Shown piece by piece: positions 15,567-24,433 of a stretch of 50,180 nt of DNA. Source of the stretch: Candidatus Rokuibacteriota bacterium (lineage in GTDB: Bacteria > Methylomirabilota > Methylomirabilia > Rokubacteriales > CSP1-6); contig JACPCG010000090.1 in NCBI GenBank assembly GCA_016179925.1, positions 1 to 50,180 on the forward strand, written 5' to 3'. The position numbers were made by a program, and so were the translations under genes. The number at the start of each line of letters is the position of its first letter. Positions within the stretch are counted from its first letter, which is position 1. The notes beneath the pieces were generated by a model. The model did not search any database and was not told the origin of the DNA. It worked only from the letters and a program-made list of their open reading frames with translations.

Positions 15567-17346
15567 GTGGTCACCCTGTCGCCCAACGCCCGGCGCGTGC
15601 TCGAGGCGCGCTATCTCCGGCGGGACAGCGCGCGGAAGGTCATCGAGACCCCCGAGGAGCTCTTCCGCCGCGTGGCCCGCGCGGTAGGCCAGGCGGAGCT
15701 CGCGCTCGGCTCGGCGTGGGAAGCGGACCAGTGGGAGGAGGTCTTCCACGGCCTCCTCACCTCGCTCGATTTCCTGCCGAACTCGCCCGCGCTCATGAAC
15801 GCGGGCACCCCGCTCGGCCAGCTCTCCGCGTGCTTCGTCCTCCCGGTGGGGGACACGATGGAGTCCATCTTCGGTGCCCTCGGCGCGATGGCGCTGCTGC
15901 AGCGCGCAGGCGGCGGCACTGGCTTTTCCTTCTCCCGTCTCCGTCCCCGCGGCGACGTCGTCGCCTCGACGGGCGGCGAGGCGTCGGGGCCGGTGTCGTT
16001 CATGCGGATCTTCGACTGCGCGACCCAGAACATCAAGCAGGGCGGGCGGCGGCGCGGCGCGAACATGGGCGTGCTGCGCGTGGACCATCCCGACATCCTC
16101 GAGTTCGTGGACGCGAAGCTCTCCGGCCAGAGCCTCCAGAACTTCAACCTGTCGGTCGCCGTCACGGACCGCTTCATGGAGGCCGTCACCGCGGGCGGGT
16201 CGTACGACCTGATCCATCCCCGGCACCGCCGGCCCGTGAACCGTCTCCGCGCGCGCGAGGTGTTCGATCGCATCGTGGACGCGGCCTGGCGCACGGGCGA
16301 CCCCGGCGTGCTCTACCTCGACGCGATCAACCGCGCCAACCCGACGCCCGCGCTCGGGGAGATCGAGACCACGAACCCCTGCGGCGAGGTCCCGCTCCTG
16401 CCCTGGGAGAGCTGCGTGCTCGGCTCGATCAACCTCGCCCACATGGTGCGCACGGCGGGCGGCGAGGCGGACATCGACTGGGAGCGGCTGCGCCACGCCG
16501 TGCACGCCGGCGTCCGCTTCCTCGACGACGTGATCGAGGTGAACCGCGACCCCCTGCCCGAGATCGCGCGCGCGACGCGCGGCACCCGCAAGATCGGGCT
16601 CGGCGTGATGGGCTTCGCCGAGAGCCTGATCCTGCTCGGCGTCCCGTACGACGCCCCCGGGGCGATCGCGTGGGCCGACCGCGTGATGGCGTTCATCCGG
16701 GCCGAGGCGCGGGCGATGTCCGGGCAGCTCGCGGGGCTGCGCGGCACCTTCCCGAACTGGACGCGGAGCGCGCACGCCGCGGCCGGCGAGCGGCTCCGCA
16801 ACGCCGCGCTGCTGTCGATCGCGCCGACGGGGACCATCAGCATCATCGCGGGGACGAGCGGGGGGATCGAGCCCCTCTTCGCCCTCGCCTACCGGCGCGA
16901 GCACACGCTCGGCGGACCGCCCCTCCCTCGTCGAGATCAACCAGGTCTTCCTCCGCTACGCGGAGGCGCACCGGCTCGACGCGCACGCCGTGCTCGAAAA
17001 GGTCCTCGCCACCGGCACGCTCCGCGACGCGCCGGGCGTCCCGGAGCGCGTGCGGCGTCTCTTCGTCACCGCCAACGAGGTGGACGTGGGCCACCACCTC
17101 GCGATCCAGCAGGCGTTCCAGCGCCACGTGGACAATGCCGTCTCCAAGACCATCAACCTGCCGGAGGACGCGGACCAGGACCAGGTCGCGTGCGCCTATC
17201 TCGAGGGCTGGCGGCTCGGGCTCAAGGGGGTCACGATCTACCGCTCCGGCGCCAAGGGGGGCCAGGTCCTCACGCTCGGCGTGGACGAGGACGCGACCGC
17301 GCGCGAGTTCTTCGCCGAGTGCGATCCGGGCGCTTGCCGGCTATAG
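15567..17346 (+). pseudogene. nrdJ: B12-dependent (class II) ribonucleotide reductase, frameshifted by a 4-bp duplication
   Basis: From GTG 15567 the frame encodes TLSPNARRVLEARYL, NSPALMNAGTPLGQLSACFV, RAGGGTGFSFSRLRPRGD, NPCGEVPLLPWESCVLGSIN (the N-x-C-x-E active-site motif) and SIAPTGTISIIAGTSGGIEP. At 16922-16929 the unit CCTC occurs twice in tandem. Deleting one copy restores PPLVEINQVFLRYAEAHRL and a continuous protein ending ECDPGACRL at 17346. As written, the protein leaves frame after ~450 residues. The enzyme makes deoxynucleotides using adenosylcobalamin without oxygen; it would be essential unless another RNR exists, so sequencing error or a slippage-prone site is plausible. A second, diverged 3' end lies at 24042. 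Confidence 0.88.
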
Positions 17347-17449
17347 TATCCCGTCAGTGAAAGTCATGTTGAGCACTGCCGGGCGCCGGGGCCGCGCGAT
17401 CGTCCGCATGATTTCGCAGGCGCGACACTAGCGCCACGGGATCCCGGGA

Positions 17450-20400
17450 GTGGAAACGACGAGCGACGTGGCGGTCGGCCTCGATGTCGGATCGACGACG
17501 GTCAAGGCGGTCGTCGTCGACCCGGCGAGCCTGAGCGTGCTGGCCACGGCCTATCGCCGCCACCAGACGCGACAGGTCGAGGCGGCGTGCGGAATGCTGG
17601 AGGCGCTCGTCGCGCAGTTCGGCGCGTCGTCCTGCCGGCGCCTGTTCCTGACCGGCAGCGGGAGCCGTGCGCTGACCCGCGAGCTCGGCGGGCGCTACGT
17701 GCAGGAGGTGAACGCCGTCGCCCTGGCCGTCGAGCGGGGCCACCCCGGCGTCAACGCGGTGATCGAGCTCGGCGGCCAGGACGCCAAGATCATCGTCTGG
17801 GGCGTGGACCCCCGGACCGGCGCGCGCCGCCGATTCTCGAGCATGAACGACCGCTGCGCGGGCGGCACCGGGGCCGTGATCGACAAGATCAGCGCCAAGC
17901 TCGGCCTGGACGAGCACGCGCTCGGGCGGATCCGCTACGATCCGCTTCGGCTCCATACGGTCGCCGGCCGGTGCGGCGTGTTCGCCGAGACCGACATCGT
18001 GGGGCTGCAGAAGCAGGGCGTGCCGGCGGATGAGCTCCTGGCCTCGCTCTGCGACGCCATCGTCCAGCAGAACCTCCGCGTGCTCGCGCGCGGGCAGGTC
18101 CTGCGGCCCGTCGTCCTCCTGCTTGGCGGTCCGAACCGCTTCCTGCCTGCGCTCCAGGCCGCCTGGCGCGCCAACCTGGCCGCTCACTGGCGGGAGCGCG
18201 CCGTCGAGCTGTCCGCCGACGCCGATCCCGGGCAGCTGGCGGTCGTCCCCGACCGCGCGCTCTTCTTCCCCGCGCTCGGCGCGGTCCTCCACGGCCTGGA
18301 GGAGGCGGCGCCGGCGGAATTCCAGCACGCCGCCGTCCGGCGGGCCCTCGCCGGCGAAGGGCGGCTCGCGGCTGAGGTCGGCGGCGGCGGTCTCGTCGCC
18401 GACGAGGCCGCGGCCGGGGCGTTCCAGCGCCGTTACGCCGTGCCGTCCCGCGCGCCCGCCGCCTTCCCGCGCGGGCGCACCGTCGAGGCCTGGATCGGCC
18501 TCGACGCCGGCTCGACCTCGACCAAGGCGGCCCTGCTCGACGCGGGAGGCCGCGTGCTGGCCACATCGTATCGCCTTTCGGCCGGCGATCCCCTCGAGGA
18601 CTCACGCGGCGTGCTCGGGGCCCTGCGGGCCACCGTCGAAGGCGCGGGCGCGCAGCTCAGCGTGGCCGGTCTCGGCGTGACGGGATACGCGAAGGACCTG
18701 ATCGCGGAGGTCATCGGCGCCGACGTCGCCGTCGTCGAGACGGTGGCCCACGCGCAGTCGGCCGCGCGGCTCTGGCCCGAGGTGGACGTGGTCTGTGACG
18801 TCGGTGGCCAGGACATCAAGATCCTCTTCCTCCGCGCGGGGCGCATCTGGGACTTCCGGTTGAACACGCAGTGTTCCGCGGGCAACGGCTATTTCCTCCA
18901 GACCACCGCCGAGCGCTTCGGGATCCCCGTCGAGGCGTTCGCCACAGCCGCGTTCTCCGCCCGCCGGGCGCCGGTCTTCCACACCGGCTGCGCGGTGTTC
19001 CTCGAAACCGACATCGTCAACGCGCAGCAGCTCGGCTGGACGCCCGAGGAGATCCTGGCCGGGCTGGCCCGGGTGCTGCCCAGGAACATCTGGCTCTACG
19101 TCGTCCAGGAACCGAACCTGGCCAGGTTCGGGCGGCGCTTCCTCCTCCAGGGCGGCGCCCAGCTCAACGGGGCGGCGCTCAAGGCGCAGGTGGACTTCAT
19201 CCTCGAGCGGGTTCCGGGCGCGGAGGTCCGCGTCCACGACCATCCCGGCGAGTGCGGAGCCATCGGGGCCGCGCTCGAGGCGCTCCGGGCGACCCCCGAG
19301 GGAGGGAGCCGCTTCGTCGGCTTCGCGGCTCTCGCCCGGCTCGAGATCGAGGTGCGGCGCGACGAGTCCACGCGCTGTCGCTATTGCAGGAACGCGTGCC
19401 TCAGGACCTTCGTCCGCGCGCTCGCGCCGGACGGCGGCGAGCGCCGCTCCATCATCGCCACGTGCGAGCGCGGGGCCGAGGACGATCCGGCGCGCGTGCG
19501 CGAGGCCCACCGGCGCTTGCGCCAGGCGGCGCGGCGCGCGCCGAACCTGGTCGAGCTGGCCGCACGGCGGGCGTTCTCGAGCTTCGCGCCCGAGCCGGTT
19601 CCGTGCCCCTCCGCCTGGCGGCTCCCGCGATCCCGGCGACCCGCGGAGGTCCGCGCGCGCCTGCGCATCGGCCTGCCCCGGGTGCTGAACTTCTACTCGG
19701 TCGCCCCGTTCTTCACCGCGTACCTGGAGTCCCTCGGCGTCCCCTTCGATCACCTCGTCGTCTCCGACCCGACGAGCGAGACGCTCTTCCGGGAGGGCTC
19801 GCGGCGCGGCGCGGTGGACCCGTGTTTCCCGGCGAAAGTCTCCCTCGCCCACGTCCACCAGCTCGTGCATGGCAAGCGCGTGGACGTCGTCTTCTTCCCC
19901 CGGCTGGTGTCCCTGCCCACGCTCGTCGGCGACGCCCGGGACGCGATGAGCTGCCCGACGGTGGCGGCGGCGCCCGACGTGGTCCGCGCCGCGCTCACGC
20001 GCGAGCCCGATCTCCTGGCCGCGAGCGGGGTCGAGCTGCTGAGCCCGACGCTGCACATGGGCGAGCGCGGGCTCTTCACGCGACAGCTCTTCGAGGCCTG
20101 GCGAGGGCGACTCGGCCTCTCGCCCGCCGAGCACGCCCACGCCGTGCGCGAGGGCTGGGCCGCGCTCGGGCGGTTCCACGCCGAGCTGCAGGCCGAGGGT
20201 GACCGCGTGCTCGCGCGCGTGGAGGCCGAGGGCGGGCTCGCAGTCGTGGTGCTGAGCCGGCCGTATCACCACGATCCCGGCGTCCACCACCTGATCGTGG
20301 AGGAGATCCACCGCCTAGGATACCCGGTGCTCCCGACCGAGGCGCTGCCCCCGCGCGGCGAGGCCCCTTCCGTGGGCGACGTCTGGGAGCACTCCTACAG

Positions 20401-20695
20401 CGAGAACTCGAACCGCAAGGTGTGGGCCGCCAAGTACGTCGCGCGCCACCCGAGCCTGGTGGCCGTGGATCTGTCGAGCTTCAAGTGCGGGCACGACGCG
20501 ACGATCTTCGACCGGGTGGAGCGCATCCTCGAGGCATCCGGGACCCCGTACTTCGCGTTCCACGACCTGGACGAGAACCGGCCGGCGGGCTCCATCCGGA
20601 TCCGCATCGAAACCCTCGCGTACTTCCTCCGCCGCCACGCCGAGCGGTTGCCGCGCGCGGAGCCGGCCGCCCTGGAGGTCGCCGGCCGTGCCTGA
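17450..20695 (+). CDS. Double BadF/HgdC-type activase fused to DUF2229 domain
   Basis: 1081 residues. Two actin-like ASKHA ATPase modules are fused: LDVGSTTVKAVVVD at ~11 with NDRCAGGTG (Cys136) and GRCGVFAETDI (Cys175), and LDAGSTSTKAALLD at ~351 with NTQCSAGNG (Cys475) and TGCAVFLETDI (Cys514). In HgdC the two Cys of each monomer hold one 4Fe-4S cluster across a homodimer; here both halves are in one chain. A CRYCRNAC motif (643-650) and a DUF2229/COG3580-like C-terminal domain follow (RIGLPRVLNFYSVAPFFTAY, VDPCFPAKVSLAHVHQL). Such proteins drive ATP-dependent low-potential electron transfer to dehydratase-like or double-cubane proteins. GTG start; overlaps the next gene by 8 bases. Native electron acceptor unknown. 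Confidence 0.88.
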   Translation: METTSDVAVGLDVGSTTVKAVVVDPASLSVLATAYRRHQTRQVEAACGMLEALVAQFGASSCRRLFLTGSGSRALTRELGGRYVQEVNAVALAVERGHPGVNAVIELGGQDAKIIVWGVDPRTGARRRFSSMNDRCAGGTGAVIDKISAKLGLDEHALGRIRYDPLRLHTVAGRCGVFAETDIVGLQKQGVPADELLASLCDAIVQQNLRVLARGQVLRPVVLLLGGPNRFLPALQAAWRANLAAHWRERAVELSADADPGQLAVVPDRALFFPALGAVLHGLEEAAPAEFQHAAVRRALAGEGRLAAEVGGGGLVADEAAAGAFQRRYAVPSRAPAAFPRGRTVEAWIGLDAGSTSTKAALLDAGGRVLATSYRLSAGDPLEDSRGVLGALRATVEGAGAQLSVAGLGVTGYAKDLIAEVIGADVAVVETVAHAQSAARLWPEVDVVCDVGGQDIKILFLRAGRIWDFRLNTQCSAGNGYFLQTTAERFGIPVEAFATAAFSARRAPVFHTGCAVFLETDIVNAQQLGWTPEEILAGLARVLPRNIWLYVVQEPNLARFGRRFLLQGGAQLNGAALKAQVDFILERVPGAEVRVHDHPGECGAIGAALEALRATPEGGSRFVGFAALARLEIEVRRDESTRCRYCRNACLRTFVRALAPDGGERRSIIATCERGAEDDPARVREAHRRLRQAARRAPNLVELAARRAFSSFAPEPVPCPSAWRLPRSRRPAEVRARLRIGLPRVLNFYSVAPFFTAYLESLGVPFDHLVVSDPTSETLFREGSRRGAVDPCFPAKVSLAHVHQLVHGKRVDVVFFPRLVSLPTLVGDARDAMSCPTVAAAPDVVRAALTREPDLLAASGVELLSPTLHMGERGLFTRQLFEAWRGRLGLSPAEHAHAVREGWAALGRFHAELQAEGDRVLARVEAEGGLAVVVLSRPYHHDPGVHHLIVEEIHRLGYPVLPTEALPPRGEAPSVGDVWEHSYSENSNRKVWAAKYVARHPSLVAVDLSSFKCGHDATIFDRVERILEASGTPYFAFHDLDENRPAGSIRIRIETLAYFLRRHAERLPRAEPAALEVAGRA

Positions 20696-22205
20696 GTACA
20701 TGGGGGGCTCCGGGCGCCCCCCAAGCCCCCCGACGCTCAGGGCGCCCCGGCACAGCCGTGGCGCCCTTCGACAACGCAATTCGTTCGCAGGCCCTGAGCA
20801 GCCGGGCCCGGTCCTGCTCTACGGCGGGCTCACGCGGGCGCACCACGCCTGCATCAAGGGGGCCCTGGAGTCGCTCGGCTACCGGGCGGAGCCGCTCCCG
20901 GTTCCCGACAACCGCGACCTTGCGCTCGGCCGGCAGTACGGCAACCGTGGCTGGTGCAACCCCGCCTATTACACGGTCGGCAGCCTGGTCCGCTACCTCG
21001 AGGCGCGGCGGGCCGCCGGCGAGGCGCGTCCGGCGGAGCGCTACGCCTTCCTCACCGTCAGCTCGTGCGGGCCCTGTCGCTTCGGAATGTACGCGGACGC
21101 GTATCGCAAGGCGTTCCGCGAGACCGGGCTCGACGGGGTCCCCATCGTCCTCATCGACCAGGTCGGCGGCCTCGAGCAGGATGCCGGGGCCCGGTGGGTG
21201 CGTCTCGATCACCGGTTCTTCGTCCGCGTCGTGCGCGCCCTCATGCTGGCCGACCTGCTCAACGAGCTCGCCGCCCGGACCCGGCCCTACGAGGTGCGCG
21301 CCGGGGCGACCGACCAGGCGCTCGACGGCGCGCTCGGGCTCGCCGAGGTCGCGCTGAGCCGCCGGGGGCCGATCGGTCGCCTGCTGCGTGGCGTGCGCGA
21401 CCTCTTCGACCAGGTCGCCGTGGACCCGTTGCAGGTGAAGCCCGTCGTCAAGGTGACGGGCGAGTTCTGGGCCCAGACGACCGAGGGGGACGGCAACTAC
21501 CGGCTGCGCACCTGGCTCGAGAGCGAGGGCGCCGAGGTCCGGATGGAGCCCGTGACGGCGTGGATCGACTACCTGATCTGGCTCGGCCTCGATTACGTCC
21601 GTGCGCGCGCGGGTCTCCGGCCGCGCGAAGGCGGCGTCGGCCTCGCAAGGACGGTCGGCCTGGTCGTCGGGCTCCGGCTGGCCCAGACGCTCGTCCGGAC
21701 GGCCTACGCGAGGTACCGGCGGCTGCTGGGCGCGCGCCCGGACCCGCTCCCGCCCCAGCACCTGCTCGCCCGATACGCCCGCCCGTACTATTGCCCCGAC
21801 CTGCGCGGCGGCGAGGGCCACGCGGAGGTCGGCAAGCACATCCACGCCTTCGCGCACCGGCAGGCCCACCTCGTGCTCTCGGTGAAGCCGTTCGGGTGCA
21901 TGCCGAGCACCATGAGCGACGGCACGCAGTACAAGGTGATGGAGGACTACCCGGGGAGCCTGTTCCTGCCGGTCGAGACGACGGGCGACGGCGAGGCCAG
22001 CGTCAAGAGCCGCATCCAGATGGCGCTGTTCGAGGCCCGCGCCCGCGCGCGCCAGGAGTTCGAGGCGGTCCTGGCCGCGCGCGGGATCGCCCTCGCCGAG
22101 GCGCGGCGCCTCGCGGCTCGGCGCGGCCTGGCGCGCGCCACCGCGCGCTTGCCGCGCCGGTGGGCGGGCACGGCCGCCAACGTGGTGGAGGCCCTCCACG
22201 CCTGA
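20688..22205 (+). CDS. HgdB-like / COG3581-type 2-hydroxyacyl-CoA dehydratase-related protein
   Basis: About 505 residues from GTG 20688 (ATG 20700 is an alternative). After ~40 unconserved Pro/Arg-rich residues come GPVLLYGGLTRAHHACIKGA, NRGWCNPAYYTVGSLVRYL, SSCGPCRFGMYADAYRKAF and, near the end, KPFGCMPSTMSDGTQYKVM. These Cys positions resemble the cluster-binding Cys of HgdB/DUF2229 partner proteins. It overlaps the double activase, so the pair is a two-gene unit: ATP-driven electron donor plus Fe-S acceptor. Usual relatives are one long polypeptide or HgdABC sets. No CoA-transferase or dehydrogenase gene for a fermentation pathway is adjacent. Confidence 0.82.
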   Translation: MPEYMGGSGRPPSPPTLRAPRHSRGALRQRNSFAGPEQPGPVLLYGGLTRAHHACIKGALESLGYRAEPLPVPDNRDLALGRQYGNRGWCNPAYYTVGSLVRYLEARRAAGEARPAERYAFLTVSSCGPCRFGMYADAYRKAFRETGLDGVPIVLIDQVGGLEQDAGARWVRLDHRFFVRVVRALMLADLLNELAARTRPYEVRAGATDQALDGALGLAEVALSRRGPIGRLLRGVRDLFDQVAVDPLQVKPVVKVTGEFWAQTTEGDGNYRLRTWLESEGAEVRMEPVTAWIDYLIWLGLDYVRARAGLRPREGGVGLARTVGLVVGLRLAQTLVRTAYARYRRLLGARPDPLPPQHLLARYARPYYCPDLRGGEGHAEVGKHIHAFAHRQAHLVLSVKPFGCMPSTMSDGTQYKVMEDYPGSLFLPVETTGDGEASVKSRIQMALFEARARARQEFEAVLAARGIALAEARRLAARRGLARATARLPRRWAGTAANVVEALHA

Positions 22206-22376
22206 TCCCGATCCTAGCGGGAGATCCCGGACAGTTTGAGAACCTGAGACGAGAACGGTGCCCGGCATCCGGGTGTGGGACGGCGGTCGCCAACAGGCGG
22301 AGGACCACCTCAAGAGCCCCCGGCCCGGCCAGGATCGACGGCGAGCGAGGATCAGCGGCGGGCGTCTCGAGTCCGA

Positions 22377-22700
22377 TCACCGAGGCCGCTCACGTTTCGG
22401 CTGCTTTGCGAGCGCGGGTCCGGCACCGTCGTGTTCGAGAGCGATCAGTAGCAGCGGCAGGTCGTCGGCCCGCGCCTCTCGGACGTGGCGCTTCGCATCG
22501 GCCATCTTCGGCCCGCGATCCGTCAAGAAGACCCCGAGTCTGTCGCTCGGAACGACAAGGACTGCGACATCGATCTTGCCGTCGGTGACCGCCCTCCGCA
22601 GATGGATCAGGTCGATCACAACCAAGTCGCTACGGGCAGAGAACTGATATGAAACGATTTTCCTGCGGGCGGCACCCGAGGGCGACATCCGAGACCCCAA
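22377..22700 (-). pseudogene. Restriction-nuclease-like C-terminal fragment (tentative)
   Basis: The frame encodes IVSYQFSARSDLVVIDLIHL, then RRAVTDGKIDVAVLVVPSDR and ADDLPLLLIALEHDG. This beta-alpha pattern (conserved RxD, then an idVaVlvvp strand and a final llial strand) recalls the C-terminal half of BglII-like restriction endonucleases. Upstream (minus strand) a TAA blocks the frame just beyond the TTG at 22700 and no N-terminal catalytic half is visible, so it is probably a remnant. Bases 22206-22376 between it and the HgdB-like gene hold nothing I recognise. Composition is less GC-rich. Family assignment is a weak impression. Confidence 0.35.
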
Positions 22701-22862
22701 GGTCCAGCCTGATTACGGCGCCTCTATCAATTTGGGCACCAGGAACTTCCGGCGGCGGTTTAGCACAGCCGTCTGTTAAGATTTCGTCATGCCTTCGGAA
22801 AGAGTGCGGTGCTGCCGACGCGATGGTCGGAGCGTAGAAAAGCGCTTCCTTGGGCCCAGCGA

Positions 22863-23783
22863 ATGGCTCCGTATGAAGGACTGAGGGAGAAGCTTCTCGC
22901 GACCCTCCGCCAAAGGTACGGCAGGGTCGCCAAGCTAGAAGGAAGCCAGTCTCTCTACGATGTCGGCGATCCGCCGGTGCGTCTCTACATTCGATACTCG
23001 CGCGTCCACCGTGTGAGGCGCACGTTCTACGGCCTGCGGGGCGAGGATCTCCGGTTGCTCGAGGGTCGCCCTGCGTTCATCTGCTTTCTGTGGGACGGCC
23101 AGTCGCAACCACTTTTCGTCCCGTTCGCAGACTACGAGGATGTCTTTCGAGAGGTTTCGTCGGCGAGGGATGGTCAGTACAAGACACAGATCTTGATTGG
23201 CAAGGAGGGCACCGAACTCTACGTCGCTCGCGCCGGGCGCTTTAACGTGGACGCTCACGTAGGCTGGGAAGCGGTCGAGAACGCGATACATCGAAGGCCG
23301 GAAGGCATACCGCCGCTATCGCACTCACAGGTCCAGACACTGTTGGGAGCCATTGGCATCTTCAAACGCTTTGACGTGTGGATTCCCGCTCAGGACAGAG
23401 GACGTCTCGATTGGTCTATCGCTGACAGGTTTCAGAGTCTTAATCGGCTTCCGCTTGACAACGATACGCTGACATTATTGCAGGAGGTTGACACGATCTG
23501 GCTCGACCGCGGTTCGCGCAGACCGGTTGCGCTGTATGAAGTTGAGCACTCGACCCCTGTGTACTCAGGCCTGCTTCGGCTCAACGACGTTCGGCTGGCC
23601 CTACCCTTGGTAACCCGTTTCGCGATCGTCGCCAACGAACTTCGCCGGTCCATCTTTTCACGCCAGCTACATCGACCGACGTTCGAGCGTAGCGGGCTTA
23701 GCGAACTCTGCGCCTTCTTCGAATACGCGGATGTCTTCAACTGGCACCGTCGCCTCCGCACCCGTCAGAAGCGGACCTGTTGA
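22863..23783 (+). CDS. Putative PD-(D/E)XK nuclease-like protein
   Basis: 306 residues from ATG 22863 (frame open from 22809). The N-terminal half reads REKLLATLRQRYGRVAKLEG, then FICFLWDGQSQPLFVPFADY and QILIGKEGTELYVARAGRFN, resembling DNA-modification or reading modules. The C-terminal third has VDTIWLDRGSRRPVALYEVE followed by HSTPVYSGLLRLNDVRLALP. The D...ExE spacing and the EVEHSTxxYSGLLR block occur in nuclease-like proteins of restriction systems. Lower GC, different codon use and a neighbouring restriction-like remnant suggest a horizontally acquired defence locus. No methyltransferase is present. Function is inference. Confidence 0.6.
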   Translation: MAPYEGLREKLLATLRQRYGRVAKLEGSQSLYDVGDPPVRLYIRYSRVHRVRRTFYGLRGEDLRLLEGRPAFICFLWDGQSQPLFVPFADYEDVFREVSSARDGQYKTQILIGKEGTELYVARAGRFNVDAHVGWEAVENAIHRRPEGIPPLSHSQVQTLLGAIGIFKRFDVWIPAQDRGRLDWSIADRFQSLNRLPLDNDTLTLLQEVDTIWLDRGSRRPVALYEVEHSTPVYSGLLRLNDVRLALPLVTRFAIVANELRRSIFSRQLHRPTFERSGLSELCAFFEYADVFNWHRRLRTRQKRTC

Positions 23784-23789
23784 GGTCAG

Positions 23790-23954
23790 CTAGCGCTCTT
23801 GTCGGAGCCACAAGGGTAGCGGCTTCCCCTCTATCTGCAGCGCTCGGATCATCGCTCCGTCGATCTCTGCGCTGTAGTCAATGTAATCGAGGGCTTCAGC
23901 TTCCTCGAAGCTTGCTACGGTCCGGCCATCGTCCGCCTGAACGAGGAGCCTCAT
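23790..23954 (-). CDS. Small protein of unknown function (54 aa)
   Basis: Reading leftward from ATG 23954, the frame encodes MRLLVQADDGRTVASFEEAE, then ALDYIDYSAEIDGAMIRALQ, and ends KPLPLWLRQER. A textbook AGGAGG Shine-Dalgarno lies six bases before the start. The peptide is acidic and looks like a compact beta-alpha domain. It converges on the nuclease-like gene with a 6-base gap and shares its lower GC content. It could be a partner (antitoxin- or immunity-like) of that gene, which is speculation from position. Confidence 0.55.
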   Translation of the reverse strand: MRLLVQADDGRTVASFEEAEALDYIDYSAEIDGAMIRALQIEGKPLPLWLRQER

Positions 23955-24041
23955 CGACAACCTCCTGTTCTCCAGGATCCGCTATGTCTATCTCGCATGA
24001 AGTTGGGCGCCTGCTCAATCCTAAAATCCCGCCATGTTCCC

Positions 24042-24217
24042 GGGAGCAGGACGAGGTTGCCCGCGCCCACCTGGAGGGCCGGCGGCGAGGCCTCAAAGGG
24101 ATCACGATCTACCGCTCCGGCTCGAAGGCGGTCCAGGTCCTGACGCTCGGCGTGGACGAGGACCCCACCGCCCGCGGCTTCTTCGCCGAGTGCGATCCGG
24201 GCGCTTGCCGGCTGTAG
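24042..24217 (+). pseudogene. Duplicated 3' end of nrdJ
   Basis: This stretch encodes LEGRRRGLKGITIYRSGSKA ... LGVDEDPTARGFFAECDPGACRL and a stop. It is homologous to the last ~58 codons of nrdJ (17171-17346); by hand alignment about 26 of 176 bases differ, so it is not a recent copy. Sequence upstream of 24042 is unrelated to nrdJ. It cannot encode a reductase. Together with nrdJ it brackets the 17.35-24.04 kb segment as a direct repeat. Confidence 0.85.
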
Positions 24218-24248
24218 CCAGGGTTATCCACGAACCGTCCCCGCGGAG

Positions 24249-24421
24249 GCAGACGGTGGCACGGGGAGCGCGGCCGCGGGAGGGGTCGTCGAGACCCGTT
24301 CCCGCCGCGTGGCCCGGACCCCGCGCGCCCGGATGGAGCCCAGCCGCGACGGGGCAGCGGACGCGTGCCGCGTGGTCGAGCGACCCCTCTCGGGGCCGAC
24401 GCTCCCTGCGCCACCGTCTGC
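24249..24421. repeat. 173-bp imperfect inverted repeat (MITE-like or large hairpin)
   Basis: Left arm begins GCAGACGGTGGCACGGGGAG; the right arm, read inverted, begins GCAGACGGTGGCGCAGGGAG. Similarity extends through AGGGGTCG...CGAGACC-type blocks for about 48 bases per arm. It lies between the nrdJ fragment and the stop of the acyl-CoA ligase gene (24434). No coding sequence is credible inside. Sequence differs from the 320-446 palindrome. Confidence 0.7.
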
Positions 24422-24433
24422 GGCCCCGGCTGG

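Noticed and set aside
17357-17431. 24-codon GTG frame between nrdJ and the activase gene
   Set aside because: No Shine-Dalgarno and no distinctive peptide; likely chance.
18602-20311. 569-residue antisense frame over the double activase
   Set aside because: Composition typical of complementary-strand shadows; the sense frame has clear conserved motifs.
22701-22862. N-terminal continuation of the restriction-like fragment in another frame
   Set aside because: An open minus-strand frame exists but its peptide has no recognisable nuclease motif and it overlaps the next gene's start; not enough to support a frameshifted full gene.
24224-24232. DnaA-box-like TTATCCACG
   Set aside because: A single site without a cluster, AT-rich unwinding element or dnaA/dnaN neighbours does not indicate an origin.
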